Shown piece after piece: positions 32,135-40,426 of a DNA stretch of 42,059 bases. Position numbers and translations under genes: made by a program. Within the stretch, counting starts at the first letter, position 1; every line of letters begins with the position of its first letter. Under the pieces are notes generated by a model. The model did not search any database. It was not told where the DNA came from and saw only the letters and a program-made list of their open reading frames with translations. Source of the stretch: Bradyrhizobium valentinum (GTDB lineage Bacteria > Pseudomonadota > Alphaproteobacteria > Rhizobiales > Xanthobacteraceae); the NCBI RefSeq assembly GCF_001440405.1, contig NZ_LLXX01000026.1:43400-85458 (forward strand). Direction: 5' to 3'.

Positions 32135-32242
32135 GATAGGCTTGAGATCGCGCCTATTGGCCGCGTTTCGCAAATCCGTTGGAGCGGAATGTCCTTGTAG
32201 CGGAAATATCTCGGCGCCGATGATGCGGTATCCGTCCGCCAT
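32134..32242 (-). pseudogene. Remnant of a glutathione S-transferase-like gene (N-terminus only)
   Basis: On the minus strand, GGAGGA lies 7 nt before an ATG at 32242. The frame reads MADGYRIIGAE, and then in a shifted frame RYFRYKDIPLQ. Together they resemble the N-terminus of GST-like proteins (YRIIGAE followed by SPYSVKVRSYFRYKGIP), with an internal deletion of about eight codons and a frame change. The remnant runs into the direct repeat of the palindromic element and no C-terminal part is seen. The family match is from memory. Confidence 0.45.
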
Positions 32243-32333
32243 GGGGCGGTCCTCCAATTATGCTTGTTGACGGCTCAAGCGCCTGCGTTATCGGTAGATG
32301 ATCAAGGTCGGGCGGAACGAACAAGGGCTAAAT

Positions 32334-34115
32334 ATGCATCCAACCATGCATGATCGCGGGGCGGCTTCGGCAAACCAGCCGGGCTTGCTCGCGCCTGATA
32401 CGACGGGAATGAATTTCTACCGGGCCGATCCGGCGCTGACGGATCTGCTGCGGCTGCATCTCCCCGATGCGCTGTTTCGCCATATCGAGCCGCATCTCGA
32501 TCGCCTCGGCGAACTGGCCGGCGGTTATCTCGACGAATGCGCGCGGCTCGCCGATCGTCATACGCCGATCTTGCATCAGCGCGACAAGTTCGGGCGCGAC
32601 ACCCAATACATCGAATACCATCCGGCTTACCGCGAGCTGGAGAAGGCCGCGTTCGGCGAGTTCGGCATTCACGCGATGTCGATCCGCAAGGGTATCATGG
32701 GCTGGCCGGACAAATACCCCGTCGTGGCCAAGCACGCCTTCACGTTCCTGTTCAATCAGACCGAGTTCGGCATGGGTTGTCCGATCAACGTCACCGACGG
32801 TTGCGCGAAGCTGCTCAACAATTTCGGCAGTGAAGCGCTAAAGGCGAAATATCTCGACGGTCTGACGCAGACCGACATGAGCAAGCTGACCCAGGGCGGC
32901 CAGTTCATGACCGAGAAGGAGGGTGGCTCAGATGTCGGCACGCTGACGACGACGGCCGTGCAGGAAGGTGATCACTGGCGGCTCTATGGCGAGAAGTGGT
33001 TCTGCTCCAACGCCGACGCCAAGGTGGTGATGCTGCTGGCGCGGCCGGAAGGGGCGGGCCCAGGCACGCGCGGCGTAGGCCTGTTCCTGATGCCGCGGCA
33101 TCTCGACGACGGGTCGCAGAATCACTACCGGATCGTCCGCCTGAAGGACAAGCTCGGCACCCGCTCGATGGCCTCGGGCGAAATCAAGTTCGAGGGCGCG
33201 ATCGCCTATGCCGTCGGCAAGCTCGATCGCGGCTTCGTGCAGATGGCGGAGATGGTCAATTCGTCCCGGCTTTCCAACGGCGTCAAGTCCACGGCGCTGA
33301 TGCGGCGTGCGCACCACGATGCGATGACGGTGGCAAAAAACCGCGTGGTGTTCGGCCAGAGGATCATCGATCTGCCGCTGGCACGGCGGCAATTGATGAA
33401 GATCATGTTGCCGACCGAGCAGGCGCTGTCGATGAGCTTCTTCACTGCAGATGCGCTCGATCGCGCAGAGGCCGGCAGCCAGGATGCGGCGGCGTTGTTG
33501 CGGATCCTGACCCCGACCCTGAAATTCCGCGCCACCCGCGACGCCCGAAAAGTCTGCGGCGACGCGTTGGAGATGCGCGGCGGCATCGGCTACATCGAGG
33601 AATTCGCGACCGCGAGGCTGCTGCGCGACGCGCATCTCGGCTCGATCTGGGAAGGCACCGGCAATATCGTCGCGATCGATGCGCTCACGCGCGCCGTCGG
33701 CCGCCATGGCGCCGATGCGGCGCTCGCCGCCGATCTGCACGCCCGTCTCGACGACAGCGCCAACGTACCGCAGGCTTGGCGCAACCGCCTGCGCGAATTG
33801 ACCGGTCGCGCTGTCGGCTTTGCGCGCGAAGTGGCCAGCCGGAGCGACAATGAGGGCGATGCGCGGCGTGCCACCAGCCTGCTCTATCATGTCGCCAGCG
33901 CGGTAGCGCTCACTTGGGAAGGCGGGCGTATTCACGAGATGCGTGGCGACGCCAGGCGGCTGTTGCTGTCGCGCATGGTGATCGACCATCGCATCTCGGC
34001 GGGCGACCCGTTCCGGCTTGCGGAAAATGTTACCCAGCGCGCCATCACGGGCCATCTGCTCGGCGATCGCAGCGTCGGCATGGCCGAGGTTGGCGAATTG
34101 CTCCTCGCAGCGTAG
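32334..34115 (+). CDS. Acyl-CoA dehydrogenase, AidB-like
   Basis: 593 residues from ATG 32334, chosen because AAGGGCT lies just upstream; an ATG at 32298 in frame is possible. Features: an N-terminal helical extension, the flavin/substrate loop MTEKEGGSDVG (192-202), WRLYGEKWFCSNADA, the helical C-terminal domain with RGGIGYIEE, and the catalytic Glu440 in IWEGTGN. The length and IWEGTGN motif fit AidB-type or long acyl-CoA dehydrogenases. The enzyme oxidises acyl-CoA with FAD. The substrate chain is unknown. An alcohol dehydrogenase gene follows 47 bp later on the same strand. Confidence 0.9.
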   Translation: MHPTMHDRGAASANQPGLLAPDTTGMNFYRADPALTDLLRLHLPDALFRHIEPHLDRLGELAGGYLDECARLADRHTPILHQRDKFGRDTQYIEYHPAYRELEKAAFGEFGIHAMSIRKGIMGWPDKYPVVAKHAFTFLFNQTEFGMGCPINVTDGCAKLLNNFGSEALKAKYLDGLTQTDMSKLTQGGQFMTEKEGGSDVGTLTTTAVQEGDHWRLYGEKWFCSNADAKVVMLLARPEGAGPGTRGVGLFLMPRHLDDGSQNHYRIVRLKDKLGTRSMASGEIKFEGAIAYAVGKLDRGFVQMAEMVNSSRLSNGVKSTALMRRAHHDAMTVAKNRVVFGQRIIDLPLARRQLMKIMLPTEQALSMSFFTADALDRAEAGSQDAAALLRILTPTLKFRATRDARKVCGDALEMRGGIGYIEEFATARLLRDAHLGSIWEGTGNIVAIDALTRAVGRHGADAALAADLHARLDDSANVPQAWRNRLRELTGRAVGFAREVASRSDNEGDARRATSLLYHVASAVALTWEGGRIHEMRGDARRLLLSRMVIDHRISAGDPFRLAENVTQRAITGHLLGDRSVGMAEVGELLLAA

Positions 34116-34162
34116 GCTGCCGCTAGTTCAAGTCAAAAGAACAGAAATAAAAGGGGAAACCG

Positions 34163-35251
34163 ATGAAGGCCGCTGTTCTGCATGAAGTCAACACGCCGCT
34201 GGTGATCGAGGATGTCAGCGTGCCGAACCCCGGCCCGCGCGAAGTTCTGATCCGCACCCGCGTCGCCGGCCTCTGTCACTCCGACCTGCACTTCATGGAG
34301 GGGCTCTACCCGCATCCGCTGCCCGCGGTGCTTGGGCATGAATCCGCCGGTGTCGTCGAAAAGGTCGGCTCCGACGTCACCTATGTAAAGCCCGGCGATC
34401 ACGTCGTGACCTGCCTGTCGGTATTCTGCGGCACCTGCGACAATTGCACCACCGGCCGCACGGTGCTCTGCACCGACACCACCGTGAAGATGCTGCCCGG
34501 CCAGTCCAACCGCCTGTCCTGGGCGCGCTCGGAGAAACTCAACCAGTTCCTCAATCTGTCGTCGTTCGCCGAGCAGATGCTGGTGCACGAAAACGCCATC
34601 GTCAAAATCCGCAAAGACATGCCGCTGGAGCTCGCAGCGCTGATCGGGTGCGGCGTCATCACGGGCTATGGCGCTGTCGTCAACACGGCCAAGGTTCAGG
34701 CCGGCGAAACCGTTGCGGTGATCGGCTGCGGCGGCGTCGGCATGGCCGCCATCAACGGCGCGGCGATCGCGGGTGCCGGCCGCATCATCGCGATCGACAC
34801 CAACCCGGCCAAGCTGCAGCTTGCGACCAAGCTGGGCGCGACCGACATCGTCGATCCCGCGAGAGGTGACGTGGTGCAGCAGGTGCGTGAACTCACCGGC
34901 GGCGGCGTGCATCACTCCTTCGAGGTGCTCGGTCGCAAGGAAACCGCGGAGCAGTCCTTTGCGATGCTGGCAGCGGGCGGCACCGCGACCATCGTCGGCA
35001 TGATTCCGTTCGGCCAGAAGATCGAGCTGCACGGTTTCGACTTCCTGCGTGAGCGCCGCATCCAGGGCTCGTCGATGGGCTCCAACCATTTTCGCGTCGA
35101 CATGCCCCGCCTGGTCGAATTCTACATGCGCGGCAAGCTGCATCTGGAGGACTGGATCTCGGCCAAGCTGAAGCTCTCCGAGATCAACGAGGGCTTTGCC
35201 AGCATGAAAGCCGGCAAAACGCTGCGCAGCGTAATCATGTTTGATAGCTAG
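34163..35251 (+). CDS. Zinc-dependent alcohol dehydrogenase
   Basis: 362 residues with AAGGGGA before the ATG. Catalytic zinc ligands are Cys38 (GLCHSDLH), His59/Glu60 (GHE) and Cys163 (LIGCGVITGYGA). The structural zinc Cys are 89, 92, 95 and 103 (CGTCDNCTTGRTVLC). The NAD-binding GCGGVG is at 188-193, with Asp212 at the end of strand 2, which favours NAD over NADP. It is a medium-chain dehydrogenase acting on a primary alcohol or aldehyde. It probably shares a transcript with the acyl-CoA dehydrogenase. Confidence 0.92.
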   Translation: MKAAVLHEVNTPLVIEDVSVPNPGPREVLIRTRVAGLCHSDLHFMEGLYPHPLPAVLGHESAGVVEKVGSDVTYVKPGDHVVTCLSVFCGTCDNCTTGRTVLCTDTTVKMLPGQSNRLSWARSEKLNQFLNLSSFAEQMLVHENAIVKIRKDMPLELAALIGCGVITGYGAVVNTAKVQAGETVAVIGCGGVGMAAINGAAIAGAGRIIAIDTNPAKLQLATKLGATDIVDPARGDVVQQVRELTGGGVHHSFEVLGRKETAEQSFAMLAAGGTATIVGMIPFGQKIELHGFDFLRERRIQGSSMGSNHFRVDMPRLVEFYMRGKLHLEDWISAKLKLSEINEGFASMKAGKTLRSVIMFDS

Positions 35252-35256
35252 TAGCT

Positions 35257-35348
35257 GTCATTCCGGGGCAGCCCGCAGGGCTGAACCCGGAATCTCGTGC
35301 CACCACTTCTGGATTCCGGGTTCGCGCTGGCGCGCGCCCCGGAATGAC
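35257..35348. repeat. Palindromic repeat at a convergent junction
   Basis: Outer arms GTCATTCCGGGGC (35257-35269) and GCCCCGGAATGAC (35336-35348) are exact; inner arms GAACCCGGAATC (35283-35294) and GATTCCGGGTTC (35312-35323) are exact. It starts 6 bp after the alcohol dehydrogenase stop and ends 8 bp before the NTF2-like stop. It is the same family as 31056-31151. Confidence 0.9.
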
Positions 35349-35355
35349 GGCGTTA

Positions 35356-35709
35356 TCACCGCGACACATGCGCGGACACCGCGAGCCACTTGCCGCCCTG
35401 TCTCGCCCAGCAATCGGTGTAGCGGCCGTGGGCCTGCTGGCCATCGGCGGTCGTATAGCTGGTGGCGGCGTGGATGATGGCGAAATCGCCGAGGATGCGG
35501 ATTTTCACGTCGTGCGCGGTGAGGTTCCTGATCGTCACTGGGATCGCGGTCTGCTTCAGGAACGCGGCGCGGTCGACCAGCGACTTGTCGGGATTTGAGC
35601 AATAGAAGTCGGCGGCAAGGATTTCGTCGAAGCGTTTGACGTCGGAGTTCTGGACCGAGGCGACATAGTCGCGGTTGAGCTCTGTCAGTTCGGCGAGGTC
35701 GTTGTTCAT
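35356..35709 (-). CDS. NTF2/SnoaL-like (DUF4440) family protein
   Basis: 117 residues with GGAGGAAATC before the ATG. The order of helices and strands fits the small NTF2 cone fold: NRDYVASVQNSDVKRFDEILAADF at the N-terminus, then a beta sheet with AIIHAATSYTTADG, HGRYTDCWARQGGKWLAVSAH. Members include ketosteroid isomerase-like enzymes and ligand-binding proteins. No obvious catalytic residue can be assigned. It is probably a single gene. Confidence 0.82.
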   Translation of the reverse strand: MNNDLAELTELNRDYVASVQNSDVKRFDEILAADFYCSNPDKSLVDRAAFLKQTAIPVTIRNLTAHDVKIRILGDFAIIHAATSYTTADGQQAHGRYTDCWARQGGKWLAVSAHVSR

Positions 35710-35748
35710 GATTTCCTCCGGTCCTTATTCGTCAATGTAGAGCGGTCA

Positions 35749-36309
35749 TCACGCTGTTCTCGCCGAGCGTTTGATCACGAAGCGGACGAGCGAACCAAGC
35801 ACATAACCCGCAAGCGAGAAGGCGAGTGGCGGCAAGAGCGCCCTGAGATCAAAGATGGTTTGAGACAGGAATTGTTCAAGCGTCGGTGGCGCCAGCAGAA
35901 GATCCAAGTTCAGGAAGACAAGCGGCGATATCACGAGCAGCGCCAAACGGAGCCGGTGTTTGGCAAAGGTGCATAATGCTGCAACGATAACGGCCGTGGC
36001 GCTGAACAGGCCATAGGCAATCTCAAAGCCGAGAGCGTGGCGGATGTTGAAAGCAGTGGCCAGCAACAGACCCCAAACAAGGCCGACGATCAGAAGCGCG
36101 GCGTCGTCGATGCTCCGGAAAAGCGGCAGATACCCCAGTGCCAGGAATGCCAGAACCGACAGGGCGGGCCAGGCCGCGACAAATGTGCCATGCATCAGCC
36201 CCCACAAGTGGAATGTTGGCCAGCCGAGCGCGGCATAGGCATAGCCAAGCGGCCACATCAGCAGGAAGCCGGCAACGACGGCGATGACGCTTTGAATGAA
36301 AGTCCGCAT
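35749..36309 (-). CDS. Hypothetical multi-pass membrane protein
   Basis: 186 residues with about six hydrophobic segments (around 6-30, 38-60, 70-88, 95-114, 118-138 and 155-178) and a basic end (RFVIKRSARTA). No family is recognised and no conserved charged pair in the membrane stands out. It stands between an NTF2-like gene and an amidase on the same strand, with a hairpin (36339-36376) upstream of its start. Confidence 0.7.
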   Translation of the reverse strand: MRTFIQSVIAVVAGFLLMWPLGYAYAALGWPTFHLWGLMHGTFVAAWPALSVLAFLALGYLPLFRSIDDAALLIVGLVWGLLLATAFNIRHALGFEIAYGLFSATAVIVAALCTFAKHRLRLALLVISPLVFLNLDLLLAPPTLEQFLSQTIFDLRALLPPLAFSLAGYVLGSLVRFVIKRSARTA

Positions 36310-36338
36310 GGCGCTTTCAACGGTGCCGCTTCACCCTC

Positions 36339-36376
36339 GTGGCGAGGAGGTGCGCTTGCGCGCAACCTCCTGCCAC
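36339..36376 (-). terminator. Hairpin after the amidase gene
   Basis: GTGGCGAGGAGGT (36339-36351) pairs with ACCTCCTGCCAC (36365-36376), a 12-bp stem with one bulge, just past the amidase stop on the minus strand. There is no T-run, so it may be a weak terminator or a processing hairpin before the membrane-protein gene. Confidence 0.4.
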
Positions 36377-36385
36377 GGAGCGTCT

Positions 36386-37858
36386 TCAATCATCAAACAT
36401 CGGCGGCGGTTTGAAGCCGCCGAATTCACGCTCGATCAATTCCGCCAGCTTCAGCGGCGTGCGGTCCTCCAGCCACGGGCCGACGATCTGCACGCCGACC
36501 GGCAGTCCGTCTGGCGAAAAGCCGGTCGGGATCGCGGTCGAGGGCAGGCCGGGAAGCGTGGCGATGCCGGGCCAGGAGAGCTGGTCTGGATAGACATAGT
36601 CCTTGTCGTCGATCTTGATGCGGCGCTTCTCCTGGTCGTCGGAATGATCGTGCGGATAGGCCGGCGTCGGCATGATCGGGCAGATCACCGCGTCGTAAGT
36701 CTTGAACAGTTCGCGCCACTGCGCGCGCAGGCGAGAGCGCCCGCCGTCGGCCATCAGCCAGTCGCGGTGACTGAGCACGATCCCGCGCAGGCGCTCGGCG
36801 CCAAGGCTGGTGTCGTCGATGGATAGCGCCGCAGCGGCAGCCTGCGCGCCGGCGTAGGCTTCCGGCGGGAAGGACGCGGCGAGGAACGACATCAGCATCC
36901 GCATATAGAGCCGGGACGTCTCCGCAAAGTTCGGCAACAGCGGGCTGTTGCGCTCGACCTTGGCACCGGCCTTGCCGAGATTGCTGGCGAGCGTGTCGAT
37001 CGTGCCGCGCACCGTCTTGTCGGTCGGCATGACCGGATCAGTCTCGACCACCAGCACGCGAAAATCCTTCAACGCTGTGTGGCGCGGCGGCGGCAGTGCG
37101 AGCTTGTAGCCCTTGCCGGCCTCCAGCGGATCGGGCCCTGCGATCGTATCGAGCAGCAGGGAGAGATCGGCGGCGCTGCGCGCCATCGGACCGACCACGG
37201 CAAGGTCGCGGTCGAGCGGCAGCGGCTGGAACGGCGGCGGCGTGTGGCCGCGTCCGGGCACCAGCCCAAAGGTCGGTTTGTGCGCACAGACGCCGCAATG
37301 GAATGCCGGAACGCGCAGCGATCCGCCGATGTCGGAGCCGAGCGACAGCGGGCCATAACCCGCAGCGAGCGCCGCCGACGATCCGCCGGAGGAGCCGCCC
37401 GGCGTGCGGCCGAGATCGAATGGGTTATTGGTCGTGCCGTAGATCTCGTTGTAACTCTGCCAGTCGCCAAGCCCGAGCGGGACGTTGGTCTTGCCGAGAA
37501 TGACGCCGCCGGCGTCCTTGACCCGGGTGATCGTCAGCGCGTCTTCGGTCGGGATGAAATCCTTCTGCGCCGGAATGCCCCAGGTCGTCGGCAGGCCTGC
37601 GATATTGTAGGATTCTTTTACCGTCACAGGGAGACCGAGCAGCGGCTTCCTCACGCCGCGCGCGAGTTCGGCGTCGGCGGCGCGGGCCGCCGCAAGGCCA
37701 CGCTCGAAATCGCGAACGCAGATTGCATTGATCTTCGCATCGTGCCGCTCGATCCGGCCGATCGCGTCCTCTGCCAGTTCGACCGCTGAGACTTTCCTGT
37801 CAGCAAGCGCAGACGACAATTCGACGGCGGTCTTGAAACTCCATTGCGATTTGGCCAA
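36386..37858 (-). CDS. Amidase-signature hydrolase
   Basis: 490 residues from a TTG start. GGGAG lies 6 nt upstream, and no ATG or GTG in frame gives a better N-terminus. Catalytic residues are Lys81 (VTVKESYN), cis-Ser156 in GGSSGGSSAALAAG and nucleophile Ser180 in GSDIGGSLRVPA. The family hydrolyses amides to acid and ammonia in the cytoplasm. It is only distantly like the amidase at 12524-13936 and has no AtzG-like partner gene. It is flanked by a membrane-protein gene and mbfA, so context gives no substrate. Confidence 0.9.
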   Translation of the reverse strand: MAKSQWSFKTAVELSSALADRKVSAVELAEDAIGRIERHDAKINAICVRDFERGLAAARAADAELARGVRKPLLGLPVTVKESYNIAGLPTTWGIPAQKDFIPTEDALTITRVKDAGGVILGKTNVPLGLGDWQSYNEIYGTTNNPFDLGRTPGGSSGGSSAALAAGYGPLSLGSDIGGSLRVPAFHCGVCAHKPTFGLVPGRGHTPPPFQPLPLDRDLAVVGPMARSAADLSLLLDTIAGPDPLEAGKGYKLALPPPRHTALKDFRVLVVETDPVMPTDKTVRGTIDTLASNLGKAGAKVERNSPLLPNFAETSRLYMRMLMSFLAASFPPEAYAGAQAAAAALSIDDTSLGAERLRGIVLSHRDWLMADGGRSRLRAQWRELFKTYDAVICPIMPTPAYPHDHSDDQEKRRIKIDDKDYVYPDQLSWPGIATLPGLPSTAIPTGFSPDGLPVGVQIVGPWLEDRTPLKLAELIEREFGGFKPPPMFDD

Positions 37859-38039
37859 GGCGTACTCCCGCTCTGTTTTTCGAATGCGGCGCGGATGATG
37901 CTCAGTTTGCGCGCATGCCGCAAGAGCAATAGCTGTACAGCGGCGAGCTGATCATAGTGTTACGCGATCAGCGCACGTCGCACCTTGTCGATCGATGAGT
38001 AAGGAGCGGACGATCGCGAAACAAACGCGATGTCGAAAC

Positions 38040-39011
38040 CTAAGCCGCGCCGATGGCTATCCCGACCGCGAGCACGATGGCGCCACCGAGCACGATCTGG
38101 AACACCGCCTGCAGGAATGGCGTATCCATGTAGCGTGCGCGGATGAAGGCGATCGCCCACAATTCGAAGAACACGATGATGCAGGCGATCGCGGTGGCGA
38201 TCCAGAACGCGTTCGGCCAGGAGTCGGGAACGAGATAGGGCAGGGTGTGGCCGATACCGCCCAGTGTGGTCATCAACCCGCAGGTCAAGCCGCGCAGCCA
38301 GGGCGAGCCGCGCCCGGTGAGCGAGCCATCGTCGGACAGAGCTTCGGCAAACCCCATGCTGATGCCGGCACCGATCGAGGCGGCTAGTCCCACCAAAAAC
38401 GTCTGCCAGTTCTGATGCGTGGCGAAGGCCGCGGCGAACAGCGGCGCCAGCGTCGAGACCGAGCCATCCATCAAGCCGGCGAGTCCCGGCTGCACATATT
38501 GCAGCACGAACATGCGCCGCCGCGTCCGATCCTCTTCAGCGCGCACGTCGGGCTTCAAGATTTCGCCGGTGAGTTTGATCGCGAGTTTCTCGTGGCCCTT
38601 TTCCTCCTCGGCGAGGTCGCCGAGCAGGCGGCGCACGCCGACGTCCTCGGCCTGCTCTGCGGCCTTGATGTAAAATTGCTCGGCCTGGAGCTCCATCGTC
38701 TCGGCCTCCTTGCGGATGGTGTCGAGCGGCAGGTTTTTGGTCAGCCAGATCGGGCGTCGCCTCAGGAAGCCCTTGACGTCCTCGCGGCGGATCGGCGGCA
38801 GATGCGTCCCGAAACGCTTCTCATAAAGTTCGAGCAAACGGTGACGATGGCCGCGTTCTTCCTCGGCCATCTCCTCGAACACCTTGGCCGAATCCGGATA
38901 GCGTTCGGCGAGATCTTCCGCGAACGTCATGTAGATGCGGCTGTCTTCCTCCTCGGAAGAGATCGCAACGGCCAGCACTTCGCGCTCAGTGAGATCGGCG
39001 AAATTCTTCAC
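38040..39011 (-). CDS. mbfA: Membrane-bound ferritin/iron exporter MbfA
   Basis: 323 residues from a GTG start. An N-terminal ferritin-like domain (about 8-150) carries diiron-type residues in SSEEEDSR (Glu20), AEEERGHRH (Glu50-52, His55) and AEEEKGH (Glu135-137, His140). It is joined to a VIT1/CCC1-type membrane domain (about 170-323) starting [17 protein letters not shown]. This fusion is the known MbfA of Bradyrhizobium and Agrobacterium, which exports iron and protects against iron and peroxide stress under Irr control. The Irr-box-like dyad at 39032-39048 lies 21 bp before the start, in agreement. Confidence 0.93.
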   Translation of the reverse strand: MKNFADLTEREVLAVAISSEEEDSRIYMTFAEDLAERYPDSAKVFEEMAEEERGHRHRLLELYEKRFGTHLPPIRREDVKGFLRRRPIWLTKNLPLDTIRKEAETMELQAEQFYIKAAEQAEDVGVRRLLGDLAEEEKGHEKLAIKLTGEILKPDVRAEEDRTRRRMFVLQYVQPGLAGLMDGSVSTLAPLFAAAFATHQNWQTFLVGLAASIGAGISMGFAEALSDDGSLTGRGSPWLRGLTCGLMTTLGGIGHTLPYLVPDSWPNAFWIATAIACIIVFFELWAIAFIRARYMDTPFLQAVFQIVLGGAIVLAVGIAIGAA

Positions 39012-39031
39012 GGAACGGGCCTTTTTTATAA

Positions 39032-39048
39032 TTTAGAATTATTCTAAT
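39032..39048 (-). promoter_or_regulatory. Iron control element (Irr box) before mbfA
   Basis: TTTAGAATTATTCTAAT is TTTAGAA-N3-TTCTAAT, a dyad with one mismatch to the consensus TTTAGAA-N3-TTCTAAA known for Irr-bound iron control elements in rhizobia. It is 21-37 bp before the mbfA start codon, overlapping the expected promoter, which fits repression by Irr when iron is low. The surrounding bases are unusually A/T-rich for this genome. Confidence 0.8.
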
Positions 39049-39097
39049 GTTGGCTGTCGCCGCGGTCAATTGCCGGGCGTGGCCGGGTTCACCTCGT

Positions 39098-40258
39098 CTA
39101 AGCGCTTGCCTTCGCCCCTCGCAGGAATTGCACCAGCAACCAGCTCACCTCGTTAGCCTGCTCCTGCTGCACCCAGTGGCCTGCGCCATCGACGAGATTG
39201 CAGCCGATCATGTTGGTGCAGGCCTTCTGCATGGCCTCGTACACGCCGGGGCGCTGATAGGTGCCCCAGTCCTGCTTGCCGGAGATGAAGGCAGAGCGCA
39301 CGTCGATGGTACGGCCCGACCATATCTGCAATTCCGGCAGGAACGCGCCCGAGGTGCCGCAGCGATACCATTGCAGGCCGCCCTGGAATCCGTTGCGTTC
39401 ATACTCGGCGCTGTAAAAGGAAAGCTCGCTGTCCGGCAGCCATTTGTTGGCGGCGATTTCGGCGGCCGACGGCATTTCTTCCGCCACGGTGGCGGCCATG
39501 TCCTTGGCAAGGTCCATCACATAATAGGTCGGGAGTTTCGCAATTTCGTCCGCCGTCCAGGATTTGAGCGGGTAGGGCTTGTTGGCTTTCCAGTCCGCGC
39601 TCTTGTGGTGGTAATAGGCACGGAGAAAATCATGCACGCCCTGCGGCGCGTGGTGCATGTCGCTATTCGCCTCGCGTGTCGAATAGTACCACTGATAATG
39701 TTTTCGCGGGCGCGGCAGCGCGGCAAGATCGCGATGAATGGGATCTTCTGCTGCTGATATGGCCGGTCCGTCCACGGTGTTGAAGGGCAGTGACGGCGGG
39801 CCGCCGAACGGCGCGCTCATCATGACGACGGAGCGAAACACGTCGGGCCGGATCAGCGCGCACCATGCGGCGACCGGCGAGCCGAAATCATGCCCGATGA
39901 CGGCGTCGACGCTGCGATAGCCGAACGCCGACACCAGCCCCAGCGCATCGCGCACCAGATTGGGGAGCCGGAACGAGGCGAGATCGCCGTCGTAGTCCGG
40001 ATCCCATCCGGTGGTGCGGCCATAGCCGCGCTGGTCCGGCGCGATCACGTGATAGCCGGCTTCTGCGAGAACCGGCATCACCTTGCGCCAGCTAAAGGCG
40101 AGTTCGGGAAAACCGTGCAGCAGCAGCACGCAAGGCCTGCCGCGTGTCTCGAAGCCGGCTTCCAGCACGTGCATGCGCAGGCCGTTGATGTTGTCGACGT
40201 AGCGCGAGCGGATGGAGGAGGGGAGCGGGATCTCGGGGAGGATGGTTGTCGTGTTCAT
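39098..40258 (-). CDS. Epoxide hydrolase-like alpha/beta hydrolase
   Basis: 386 residues from ATG 40258; a longer frame extends into a palindromic repeat and was rejected. Motifs: HGFP oxyanion segment (48-51), nucleophile Asp124 in IGHDFGSPVAAW, an acid Asp330 in SGKQDWG and His361 in DGAGHWVQQE. Asp as nucleophile points to epoxide hydrolases or haloalkane dehalogenases, and the lid with several Tyr supports the former. The protein is cytoplasmic. It lies downstream of an acyl-CoA synthetase gene, separated by a palindromic repeat. Substrate unknown. Confidence 0.88.
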   Translation of the reverse strand: MNTTTILPEIPLPSSIRSRYVDNINGLRMHVLEAGFETRGRPCVLLLHGFPELAFSWRKVMPVLAEAGYHVIAPDQRGYGRTTGWDPDYDGDLASFRLPNLVRDALGLVSAFGYRSVDAVIGHDFGSPVAAWCALIRPDVFRSVVMMSAPFGGPPSLPFNTVDGPAISAAEDPIHRDLAALPRPRKHYQWYYSTREANSDMHHAPQGVHDFLRAYYHHKSADWKANKPYPLKSWTADEIAKLPTYYVMDLAKDMAATVAEEMPSAAEIAANKWLPDSELSFYSAEYERNGFQGGLQWYRCGTSGAFLPELQIWSGRTIDVRSAFISGKQDWGTYQRPGVYEAMQKACTNMIGCNLVDGAGHWVQQEQANEVSWLLVQFLRGAKASA

Positions 40259-40273
40259 CGGTTGCGCACTCCC

Positions 40274-40417
40274 TTGTCGTCCCGGACAAGCGAGCGTAGC
40301 GAGCGCGATCCGGGACCCATAACCACAAATGTTTGCCGCGATAAAAGGCTGTGGCCCCAGCTTTGTAAAGCGATCAACAGCGGTGGTTATGGGTCCCGGC
40401 GTTCGCCGGGACGACAA
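40274..40417. repeat. Composite palindromic repeat between acyl-CoA synthetase and epoxide hydrolase genes
   Basis: Outer arms TTGTCGTCCCGG (from 40274) and CCGGGACGACAA (to 40417), with inner arms GGGACCCATAACCAC (40312-40326) and GTGGTTATGGGTCCC (40383-40397), all exact. The GGGACCCATAACCAC word is shared with copies A and B near 19 and 20 kb, so this is a related, rearranged member. Confidence 0.85.
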
Positions 40418-40426
40418 TGGAGAGAT

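Noticed and set aside
40259..40417. N-terminal extension of the epoxide hydrolase
   Set aside because: It is repeat sequence translated by chance. The ATG at 40258 gives the normal family N-terminus.
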